Source: Lepas anatifera (taxonomy: Eukaryota > Arthropoda > Thecostraca > Lepadidae). Taken from it: 64,000 nt of DNA. Shown in pieces: positions 32,993-45,200 of this stretch. Where the stretch lies: assembly GCA_034440635.1 (NCBI GenBank), contig JAOTON010000333.1, positions 930,001-994,000 on the forward strand, in the 5' to 3' direction. The notes beneath the pieces are model-generated. The model made no database searches and was not told the DNA's origin. It worked only from the letters and a program-made list of their open reading frames with translations. Made by a program: the position numbers and the translations under genes. How positions within the stretch are numbered: the first letter of the stretch is position 1; each line of letters opens with the position of its first letter.

Positions 32993-35900
32993 TCTCCGCG
33001 GCCCAGACAGAGCCGATGGAGAGTGCCGGCGTACCCGGGTTCCGGTGATGATGAAGTATGTGCGTAGCACGCTGTGGGGCCTCCTCCTCGCGGATCCCAC
33101 TTTGTAAGCCCATATGTGATGGTATCAGTGTCAAATCGGCACCTTCTAGTGTTCTGGAGTGGATATGATCGGCCAAGTCAGATTTCTTAGCAAAGTGATC
33201 TGGCCCATCGCTCGACTAGATTATTTTTTTGTGAAACAAACTATTTATATTCGGACAATTTATAGCTCACCTTACCGTTTCGATATGGTGTTGGTGTACT
33301 AGTGTTTGCGTCTTGGCTTTGTAGCTGCTAAAATCCTGCGCATGCATGACATTGCATGGACGAGTGCAGGCCTGCTGGGTGTTGCACTTGTCGGCCCAGT
33401 GCGGCGGTGATGTAGGGGTCCATCTAGAGGGGTGCTCGTGTGGGCGCACCGGGGAGGCGCCGGGCAGGATCTCAGGTCGTACCATACGGGGTGTCCCTCA
33501 GGGGAGATGCTTTAGTCCTTGAGGAATCCGGGCGGGTCTGCTGCGCCTGCTGATCCAGTGACTGTTTCGGAACCGTCTTTGTTGCGCCTTTTAAGTGCTG
33601 GTCGCTTACTTACCTTGACTGCGGTGGAAGCTCTCGAATCTTCGCACCATTTTACTTACATTGTACCCTGGATTTTACCTCTGTCTTCAACGCGAGTACC
33701 GGTTTATCAGGCATCACTTGAGTTTAGCGCTTTGCTTTTCTCTCATTGTGTTTGCAATATTTTCCTAGACCTCATAATTATTAATCCAATGCCAAGTCCA
33801 AACTGCCATGACCGGGCGTTCTGTGAAGATGGTCCACGAGCGCCCGTGTGTGATGCCATCTCGTGTACACATTTGATACTAATAGTGTAGGGGCTGCCGT
33901 CGGAAGGCCAGGGCGTTCGGGTGGAGTCGGATCCAGTGCAATGTAGCGCATCTAGCCTGTGCTACCTGAGCTTAGAAACCGTAGTATAATGGGCATGGAT
34001 ATCGTCATGGGTGCACGGAGTTATTCTGTACCAAAGGCAAATGTTTCCAATCAGTAATTAGATAAAGCTCGGTCTTGTACCGGTTCTAAATCTGCCGGAA
34101 ACATTTTCATAGTAATGACAAATGCCATTTTGCATTGCAGTATGTGCCCTACCGTCATGATGTTAAATGGAGCACTTTTGCACAGCCCGGGATCGTGTCC
34201 ACGCCCATTCATTTCTGCGTAGTAGTACATTAGGCAGCGCGGATCTGCCCTCTCTGGTTACCAGCCATTGGCGTTCCAGCTAGCGTAGTTGTGTAGTGCA
34301 GCAGTTACCGGGCGCAGCGCGTGACGGCGGGGGAGGGGGTTATGTCGTGTGTGGCTTCCCGCGATGAACGCCATTCCCACGTGATTGCGGCGCGAGTTAC
34401 CAGCGGGATGAAACACAGCACGCGTGTGTTCGCTCAAAGAGCAGGGGATGAGGTTCACTGGACGTGCAGTGTGTTGGGATGGCCTAGCGTAGTCAAGCGT
34501 CAGAACCTGCAGCAATGCTGGCGCGGATTCTTAGTAGCGTAGCTGGGGTTGCGCTCCTGCCATTCATGCGCCTGATCTCCGTGAATCTCCAAGAACAGAT
34601 ACACGACAGCAGAGATGAATGGGGTTTTCTATTTTGTTTGTCGCTGTGCCAGTCGGGTACCCTGGTACATTTCTGGAGTACTAGCTAGTGTGCACGTGAC
34701 TATAGTAACTGACGGAACTTTTTCCTTCCCGGAGACACGTGACTTCGATCTTTGGCACGTGACGGACTCAACCTGTCGCCCTCGCCGCTTGCCACACGGA
34801 ATATCTGTTTCGACCCATGTTCTCTGAGACCGATAGCTCCCTGTGCTTCATGCGCTTCAGCTACGCGAGTTTTGTGCTGTGCTTGATGCTTTAGCTGGTA
34901 AGGGTGCCGAGTATTGCAGACCAAGCTGACTGAATACGGTGAATTCCGGGAAGTGATCGTGGTGTCTTTTTCGATGAGTTTTTGTGTGACTAGCACGCTC
35001 CTTAGAGGTATAAAGATCATATCGTGGAGTGAAGAACTGGTGGGAGTGAAATCACTCTCCCCCTCCGGCATCGATATTGTGACTGTCTGCGCTGAGGCTA
35101 GAGTGCCGTGGGCGTGGGTTAATGTGTGTCTCGACTAGTTTCAGTGCAAATTGCAAGAAAATCCAGGAACATTTCCTCAGTCTGATAAAGAATCGGCAGA
35201 ATTACAGTCCCCGACTGACGTCTTTCCTGGAACAGGACTTTTTGACACCATCAGGTCAAGTCAAGAAGCCAAATTTTAGTCATTCTGCCATTGGATTATT
35301 GAAAACTTATCTCATGAGTATTTGCCAGACGCTACAACCTTAATGAAACCTGTCTGATACGAGCGTGTATAGGAAGAGTGTGAGATTTGGACCAGGTACA
35401 GCTCACCCACCCTTACACTACGCGTGGTAGCGTTCTGACGGCCAATCACACCGCTGCACGGCCGTGACGTCACCCTGCCTGGTGATTGGTTACCGGCAAG
35501 TCCGTCATCCCTCATCTGCTCAGTTAACTTAAAGCAGCCGCTTACCTCTGAACCTGGGGGGAGGATGTTCTAGCTCTGGGCTTTAGTGCTGGTTTGCTGT
35601 CCATGGATGGTCCGGCGATGGGTGTAGTGACTTTACTGTACTTTGTACATATGACCGATTTTTGCGCCTATTTACCATGAGCCTAAACTAGAACCCGCTC
35701 AGCAAACAGATGATGATGATTGGGGTTTTAGGGCACGTCAGCTGCTGAGGCTATATGTGCCCAGCTCAGCAAACAGGGTGACTGGTTTCCACAGTACACT
35801 TTAATCAGTACAGCGACGGCGATTGCACAAGGTCGGGTTTTGTAATGGGGTTTAATAATTTGGCGTGTGAATTTACGCGGTCTGTTGGCGTGTAATTTTT

Positions 35901-38900
35901 TACAGTCTTTAATTTCTTCCCGGACGCCAAGTTTTTTTCTGGTTTAGAATTAATTAAAAACCTGCCGTTCCTAGGCCGCATTTATGTCGGCAATTGTTTC
36001 CTTCATGTATGTTTTCTTTGTTTCTGTCACGTAGACTTGTAGATGACTCGGTGCGAAGAGGGAGTCGGAGGAAAACTCTGGCCCGTGACTCAATCCTGCG
36101 TTTGAAAAGTGCGCGACTCAGCTTTTATCCCAACGCTAGTGTGTCATCCCACCTATTCCAGTAGCTTTGTCTGGCTATATTCTGGTCATTAGGTTCCAGA
36201 GAAAAAAATCGATTCCGAATTCGGCTGTAACCAAGTGGCACCGATTCCGACTCAAACAGATTTCGGGCTCTGGACACTGACTTGCTGAATCGGACTCAAA
36301 CACAGAACATGAGAAAGTTGGTCAGGGAACTCGCATAGGTATAAAGAGAGCCGCTCCCGCTTATCAACGGTTTCGGACACTCTGTGAAACATAGTTTTGA
36401 CTCACCCAGTTCAGTCGGGGTCAGGATTCAGGATTCTTCCCGGATGGATCCTGTCCCCATTAACGCCTGGTTAGCCTGAAATCACCTACAAGTTTGGCTC
36501 AGGAGCGAAGCCTTCACTGCTTCTGCCCTAGAGTGTGACATAGAATAGACACCTGAATGGATACCACATCAAATCTAAGTCATTCAAAGATTGAATTAAA
36601 TTGGCTAGGAAGCTCGGGTAAACTCAGGCACGATTATGGATTCGGATTCCGACTTTTGTGGATTTAGTCTTGTTCTTATGTAAACTGGATCGGAAATGAG
36701 CATGGAAACGCACGGGCTCGGATTTACCGGGAGAATGAGACATGGATCGGACTGGATCCGGATTGCCTTGGCCACGGCTCTACTCTGGGATCGTTAGACA
36801 TGTGTCGAGATCAGCGTCATTGGTTTCTTTCATGGGCTGCCGTAGCTGTGAGGACAAAACCTGCTGGCCTGCGGCTGTGCATTGTGTCCAGTGGCGGATA
36901 CAAGGGGAGCAAGGGGGCTCAAGCCTTCCCCCTCTGAAATATGTGAGTACCCATAGTAATCACATAAGAGGATATGCGAGGACAAGTTGGAGTAGGGTTG
37001 AGTCCCCTAGCTCCCTCCCCAAAATGAAATAGTGGATATGGCACTGATTATGTGATCTGTCTTACACAGAAGGGTTCGAAAATAAATCATGGAACTTGTG
37101 ACTTTGTGATTTAGTGCCAGACACACAGAGCACCCGTTTTGGCACGCCTGTTACCAGGCTTCCAGTGAACATCCCCAACGCTGGTCCACGCTGCACTGCC
37201 TCGCTTCGTCAGCTGTTTCACGCTCGGGCACGGCCCCATCTCATAGAGGCTCTGCTTCAGGATCTTCTACAAATTCGTCATTGGACTCAAATCTGGGTGC
37301 TCCCCTGCTAGGCCTGCATGGCCCAGAACCCCGGCATGTGTAGTTGGTACCAATCATGGGGCATCTTGGACTTTGTGTCGGCTCCCCATGCTGCATGAAG
37401 ATAACAAGCGACATCCCAGACACTATTTTTCTCCACATAATTGAATCCGTTCAAGCGAAACGCCCAGCAGCAAGAAGCAGGGTTTTGTTTAGGATCTCAG
37501 CGATTAAGTACTCGGATTTGGCCGTCTGTTTCTGCGGCGGAAAATCGATATCGGATGGGCTCTGGATTTTGGTCGCTTCCCATAACATCATCTTCTGATA
37601 AGCTCTTACGATGAGACTTGATTGAGCTGCCGATTTCTATTTGGCCTATTCACAATTTTACGGATTCGGGGAGTGTATGATCTTGAAGATGTATGTGTCA
37701 CTCAAAATGACGTGTGCAATGCCTCTCTCCACTTTATTTTCCACGACTTTGAAGAAACGAAACTTGGTTTTGTGTCATTTTTCTATATATTGAGCCGAAA
37801 CGATTGTTTTGAAATCTTGGTACTCAAAACGTGCTTAAAAATCGTTGGACAGACAATTTTGTATTTTCCTTTCTAAGTGAATATATTTGCGAATAGCACT
37901 GGCCGTTTTCCCCGCTGCCTTCGTGTGAACAATCTTGGTCACTGGGCTGACGCGTAAGGGCTAATCGGATAGCGTCTTTTTAGCCAGCATTACTCACGAA
38001 AATATTCCCAGCCAATTGTTGATGAATCAACTTGGAGACCCCTTCAGCTTTTTTTTGGTGCCTTTAGCCTATGTCATGCGGGCGCGGAAACGAACCGGTC
38101 TAGCGACGAGCCCCTTCCCAGACATCCACGTTTACGATTCCCAATTGACGGTGGTCCGTCTGCTTTGATGTCGAGCATAGGCAGAGGTGTTTACCGACCT
38201 TGCCACCGGGGCACTTTATAGCCTATAGCAGCTGATGTGCCCGTAAACTGCTATACAGACCGACTTGCCACAGACACATGTTGAGCTGATCCCATCGGTC
38301 ATGTGCGCAACAAGGCCGTGATCCTTTTTTACAGTTAATTTAATCTTATGATTGCCTGAGAATAAACTTGTGGAACACAGTGCATTGGCGGTGGAGCCAG
38401 GGGACCACCGGGACATCGGCTCCTCCTAAGGATGAATTTTAACATCACCACTTTGACGTTTACTGGAAAGAAATGGATCGAAAAGTCCATGGTGCCCCCC
38501 TTAAATCTGTACCCTCCGTCGCTACTGACATCAGGCAGTCCCACCTTTCAGTCTCTTATCAAAGGTTTCATCAACTACGGCTGCTTTGATTTGTCTTGCG
38601 TCAGAGTGGGAAATCGCTTTGTAATTAGTATGCATATTTTCTTATATATACATTTAGCCATTATATACACATATATACAGCTGAATTGTGAAGTTGAAAC
38701 GATTCCTTATTTTTTCTCATTTATTTGCTTCTAACTGGCGACTGCAAGCAACACAGGTGATGGCACAGCTGGCAATGGAAATTATCACGAGCTATATATT
38801 GGTCATTGCTGATTTCGCTGTATAGTAAACATATTTAGTTGGCTCTCATGTGTTAACACACCTATAGAGTTGAACCAATTGAACCCAAAGTGAGCAACGT

Positions 38901-39185
38901 TTGTAAAGAAACAAAAAAGGCAATTGGTTGTTGAAATCATTCATTTGTCCGGTATTTTTAGCCACGTAGTCTTCTCGGGGGCCCCCGCCGGTGGGATTCA
39001 TTCTGAGCGGCCACTTAAGCGCATGAATTAAGTCCATAACCGTCTCCGGCTCCCGACGCGGCCAACCTACTCCGTTCGGCACCTCCACTCAGATGACCTC
39101 CGAGGTCACTCCGAACCCGACATTGTGTCACGTGACCTGGGTATCACCATCCTGACCTCTGGCGTCACCCGCACGTGCGGCTGCA
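32993..39185. other. Convergent intergenic region, no gene recognised
   Basis: Lies between the SHMT stop and the POMT2 stop. Contains a GTGGCGGATACAAGG repeat end at about 36890 and AT-rich patches near 38600-38730. TTTATT at 38720-38725 is a candidate AATAAA on the minus strand, about 460 bp past the POMT2 stop. The ORFs here show no family resemblance and no spliced pattern. Confidence 0.45.
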
Positions 39186-39285
39186 TCACGTGAGCCAGGA
39201 GTCCAGCAGGAGGTAGTTGGAGATGAGTGTCGGGCCGCTGCCGTCGCCAGGCAGTCCGTAGGCCAGCTCCCAGTTCTGCCAGTAG
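39186..39285 (-). CDS. POMT2: POMT2 exon 17 (C-terminal, stop)
   Basis: Acceptor ctgttccccag; AG + C gives Ser, then [32 protein letters not shown] and TGA. It matches the family ending (LAYG..., LDSW). 100 bp. Confidence 0.93.
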
Positions 39286-42200
39286 CTGGGGAACAGCGGT
39301 AGCGGCGGTCAGAGCTTCTATCCGCTCTGGCGGTGTTGCGTGAGGTTGGAGGAGATGGTGTCTATCAAGTGTCTATTCTGATTGGGTGTGGTTTGTAATC
39401 ATTTGTCGAGGGAAAGAAGCAAGCCACTGATCGTTGCGTAGCAATTCATCGGTGGATTTTTTTGTGTGCTTTGGGCAACGCTGGAAGTGGAAAGTGAAAC
39501 TCGACCAAAGACGGGAGGGGGCCCTGGATGAGTCAACGCTAGTACGACAATACAAACGCTATACAAAGCCTGTGGGAAACCCAAAATCCAGGGGAGGGGT
39601 GTTCTGATCCCCCAACACCGCAGGATCTCCACCCATGGCTTTGGATATCACTATAGCTCCCTATCGCATCAGGGTCTCTAAGCAAGGCAGTTACATTAAG
39701 TGCAGCGAAGCGGAAACATGAAATCGTGAATTTCTGCTCTCTCTCCACGTTTTAGTTTGTAACGTAAAATCTCTGTGAGATCATGCGACTCCCATTAAAT
39801 GGATAGTTTGAAATCATCCAACTGATATCAAAGAAATAGGACCCTTGCTTCCCGGTATTAACGAGCGAAGAGGAGAGGGAGTTTCTGAAGTCCCCCTCAT
39901 TTTCCAAGGTAGCGGGAAAATGGTTGGCGTCTGGAAAATTATACTACGTTATATTTAAGAGAATTCATGACCGCGTCGATCGGGGAAATAATTGTGGAAA
40001 TCGGTAAATAATTGTCTGATTTATGGGCTTCAAAGTCAGACCAATATTTTAAGATCGTCGCAATCGCGCGGTCGCACCAGTTCGCCTGCACTGTAGATCA
40101 AGTGTTGACATAATAACGTCATATGCCCAATCGGGATTATATGTCAAGGTCATTAACACATTTGAAAGGTCATTGGCAGCAGTATTCCGGTCACATACCA
40201 TTACTTAGTATGACTTATGCTATGATATGGCTTCTTCATAGTTAAGGCTGCTCAATTTTAATGTCACGGGTCAAGGTCAAAGGCCTATTTCCGAGGGTAA
40301 AAGCTGATTTCTCGCCCGGAGGCTGCTATGGTGCCGGTTATGTTGTACATTATTAGAAATATGTTATATTATTACGTCATAGGTGAGTGGCCTAGAATGA
40401 CCTTGATCTCACACTTTCAGAGCACATTGTGTGGGACCTTGCCTCTATGACCCTAGTCCGATTTCAGTGTACTTTAACTTTTTAGCATAAACATTTCCTA
40501 AAAGGTTTCCAGCACGGCACATATTTGACCTGTATGACGTTCCTTTGACCTTGAATATATTTACATAAATTAAAGAAACCTGGCTATAATGTAGATCACC
40601 ATCCACAATATAATGTAGACACACCCAAACGGGCGTTTTGATAGCCATGCTGTGTTTTTTGTTTTGTTTTGTTTTTTTTAGATCTCGGGGCACTTTACGA
40701 GTCCCCGTCTACTGCGCCTTGACGTCAGACCCCTCTCCACTGCGCGTGTACTGCGCGTGTTGATAATCATACGTGCCATATGACCTTAGCTGCCGGTGGG
40801 CCCTGAAACCCCAAAGAAGATGATGATGGCGGTATTAATGTGCACAACGGATAGTCTCACCTGTGAGCGTAGAACGCAGTGAATGCAGCGAGAAGTGAGG
40901 GTCTGACCAGACCTCTGGAGAGGGCAGGCACCCAGCCCTCCACCCAGCTGATAGCTCCATCAACCAACAGTCCTGTAACGCGTGCACACGAGACACACGT
41001 GAACGCCCAAATTCGAGGAACGGTTCATTCACCACGGTTGCGGTTTTTAGCCGGCTTTGCTACCGGCAGCCAGGGCTTTGGCCGCTGTTGCGTCGTGAGT
41101 ACCCCTGCGAACTGTGCCACGCGAAATCAGTTCAGACCGCCAGACGTGCACAGTATATGCCGAGGTTTAATGAGGCATTGTGATATAGCCAGGCCGCTGA
41201 AAGCACCCTAAAACACAAGTAAATGAGGTTTGACGCGTATTGGGACAGAAAACTAGGGAAGCACGTTACAAAACCCGCATCGCAAACATAGCCCGCGCGA
41301 GTCAAGAGACACAGGTATTGAATGACTGATTTCGAATGACTGATTTCGACATCCCCTACAACACTACCCTTCAGTCGGATCAGCGACTGCCTATCGCCAG
41401 TGGCCCCGCACACTGGGTTAGCGCTCTGTGTTCTACGTCTACGTCGGCTGACCTGTTATCATGGTACTGAAGAAGAAGGCGGGTAGATAGTGGTGAAAGT
41501 ACAGCACCCGGTTCATGGTCCAGAAGGGCAGGTAATGGAGCGCCCAGGCCAGCAGCAGGTACCCCACCCCCTCCTGCACGCGAGCAACTCCTGTCGAGGT
41601 CAGGTAGGTAGTGGAGGGTCGCGTCGGATTGCCAACATGTATGTCACACTCTCAGACACACGAACGACTCCTAATCCTATAGAGGTTAGGTAGTGGATGT
41701 TCGGGTTGCCAGCAGGTCAGTCACACCTTCAAACACACTAATCACTCCTGTCAAAGTCACGCAGGTAGTGGAGGGTCGGGTCGGGTCGCCAGCAGGTGAC
41801 AACAGGTCACACCTTCAAACACCAGCGACTCATACCGAGGTCAGGTAACAAATGGAGGGCCCTGACCACAGGCACGCACCCGCTGTGCACAAGCAGCTCG
41901 TGCTGAGGTCAACACTGGGTACTGCAGCAGCTGCTTGTTGAGACATTTTCAGCTGTGAGAATGATATTGATGATGAAGTTATTAAGCATACGAGCGTTGC
42001 CTTGCGAACTGACATATTGAATTACCTTCTGCTATATCATTTTTGTCACTTTTTATCAGAGTAGTAAAAAAGCCATCCGAGCCTATATCGGCTGATCGAA
42101 AATATATTTCAGGATGTATTTCAATACACAGGAACAAATAGAAGGTACACATCACGATATAAACATATCTCAACACGTACTCGCGCAGGCGCAAAAGTAC

Positions 42201-45200
42201 ATATTGGCAAGGCTGCATCGACTGAAAACATCTAGAATTTTTACATACTATACATCAATCTAGACTGAAGGAATTTTCTGGCGGCTTCGGGATTCTATCA
42301 AACTAGACGCAAATACCATAGCGATCTTATCACCCTACTCGTGTTGAGTGGAGTGGGTTCCTTAAAATTGAGGTGGAAACAGCGTCCCGCTTAGCCGTAT
42401 TCTCACCTGAGACCTGTGAATATCTCAGAGCTTACCTCCTAACTGTCAGACAGCATAATGTGCATGGTGAGCTTTGCTTACCCGGGTGCACTGTGCCGCG
42501 TGCCCGCTCCATCCTCTTGCTGATGACCAGGAACGGCAGCAGGCACAGCACCAGGAAGTTCAGCAGGTACACGTGCGGGCTCCCGATGAAGTATAGACCG
42601 TGGATGTGGTTCAGGATACCGGGGCAACCCTGCCGCCGCGAGTGACCCGTGTTACGGCGGACAGTAAGACATGGGCTCGTGAACGAAGCTGGCATGTCGG
42701 ACGGCTTGTGCTTTTTGTTTTAAAGTTATTTTCACTTGTTTCAAGTTCCTGGATGTGAATTCAACCAGCTAGGCAATTTGGCTAGTTCGCTGATTTGACA
42801 GTGAATAACTAAATCTGTCCATACGCCAAATGCGCCAATTCTTGTTCCTCATTATCATTTGGTTTATAGGGCGCGTCCACAGCGACGGTCATTTTGCGCC
42901 CAGCGCCAACTATTAAGATAACACTGAAATAACAGGCAATGTGGCTACTGATGGTGAAAAACAGCTTTGCCCCTCGATAAACGACTGACATTTTCTTAAG
43001 AAACGATGTTTTCACGATGTGCGTTCTTTCGCTCCCTGATGCCGAAGATCGGCTTCGCCCGGGTCTGCTACTGGCAAGCCGACAACACTCCCAGCGCTCC
43101 AGCTGCTCACTCGGAAGAGAATGGGCCACATCCAGGCCTGCGTGCTGAACAGCTTCTGCGCGGCACCCTCTCCCTCGAACTCGTTGTGGCGCAGCTGTCT
43201 GTTCTGGAAGAACATGATGTTGTGCAGTTCGATGATCCGCTGCAGCGTCGACTGCTGCAGCTGCTGCTTCAGGTCCCCGCTCGGCACTGACGGCGGAGGC
43301 GGAGGAGGAATACTCCGGAGGTGTTTATAAGGCCGGAGTGCACTGTGACTGGTGCGGAAACATGGGCTGCCTATCATGCACAGTCCGGCCAGGGAAATAG
43401 TCCGGGTTCTCCGGGTCAGCGAGGATGCTTTGTCCGGGTTCATCCGGTCAGCGATGATTATCTGTCAGGGTTCGTCCGGTCAGCGAGGATTGTCTGTCTG
43501 GGTTCATCCGGTCAGCGAGGATTTTCTGTCTGGGTTCATCCGGTCAACGATAATGCATTGTCTGCCCGTGATTTTTCGTCTAGGTAGGGGAGAGTGGGGA
43601 GACTTGGGACGAAAATTGAAGGCTGATTTTAAAAATTGCAGAAAATCAGTGACTGATTCCATAATATTAACACGCGGCCCGCTGGGGTCCCTTGCATGAC
43701 GCGCCCCGCTTGGGGGCGTTTTTCGCCCCTCCGTATCTCGTTCCCCACAAAAGCTAAAGGGAAATTACGGGCGGCGTTCGATAGCTCTTGACAAGACAAA
43801 GAGAGTCTATAAGAATAATTTTTATGTCAGGTGAATATTGAGGTCAGCATAGGTCAAAGAAGGCTCCATAGGCTTACAACAGAGCAGTGTACGTTTCCTC
43901 TCTAGATCTATCCTCCGGGGAGCTAGAGCAAATCTTCATGCATCATTTGATTCCTCTCATCGCGGCGAATCAAATGATGTATAATACGACCTTGCTAGGC
44001 CAAATAGTCAAAATGACCTGACCTCGACCTAGGTCAGGGTCACAAAGTGACCTGGTGTGGTCATGTTGCATATCAATCGACTCCCGTGACAATATAAGCA
44101 CAATGCAAGCAAACTGGGAGTTTTATCACAATTCAGTGAGAAGTTATTGGCAAAACTATCACTCTTTGCTCCCGTGACCTGAAATGACCTTCGAGAGGTC
44201 AGATGTTCAAAAACTCAACTTTATGGTCAAGATCGTGGCAAGAATAGACAGTTTGAGGATTTTCAGCTGTATCTATCTAGTATTTACTGAAAACAAGCCC
44301 ATTCTATTTTTTACCATTGACTTACAATGGGGTGACCATAAAAAATTGACCCCACCTTGGGTCAACAATATCAAAATTCCGAGATAGCAGACTTGTAGAC
44401 CCTAATGACTTTATCATATTGTGGAAGTTTCAAACTGATCAGTTTGCTAATGTTCCTGGGCACTGCTTCAAACTCGTAATTTTAGGTTTTAAGGTCGGGT
44501 CACTTGACCCTGAATAGCCCTTGACCTGATAAGACCTTAACTAAAAAATTTGTTCACATGTGTAAAATTGACCAGGGATAAGGTACTGTAAGTTTCGTTG
44601 TTCTGTGTATCTTCGTTTTTGAGCTATTTGGGGAAAACCAGGAGGGGTGAATTTCCCAGGGGGGGTTAAAAACTATACCGTTAGATAGAGGAGACAACTG
44701 TCCTTTATTATGAGATGCCACAGGTTCAATACTCAAAATGTATTTGAACAGCATAGCGAAATATAAAAAAACCTGAGGTGAAGAGTTGGGACAGGCCCAG
44801 GAGAACTCGGACACACTGCGGGGAGAAGTGAGACGTACGGGGGAGATTTGGGACATGGGTCAATGTGTGATATAAGCTACAATTGAAAACAAACATGCCG
44901 TAGTTATGTATTAAAAACGTTATGTACGTAAAACAGACTACGTGAAACTTTTTTCAAGAAAAGGCTTGTAATTGAAGCACTGTTCTGGGATAAAACTGCA
45001 TTAGCCCGCGCTCCACCGGGCGTCCGGCGACACCTTCACCCCACCGGGGGCATTGATGCCCCTCTAATTCAAAAAATATGGGGATTAGCACAAATCTACA
45101 AAGTGCATTGCAAAGTTCATGTGAAGTTAATATGGCTTTACTTGCATGCTATAATGCTCAGGTCAATGGTTTGACCTCCAGAGGTCAAGTTGGGTCACGA

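Noticed and set aside
43404..43570. A sixth exon-edge array, beside POMT2 exon 13
   Set aside because: The 32-bp unit contains no exon 13 sequence and lies about 120 bp from the acceptor, so it is an ordinary minisatellite.
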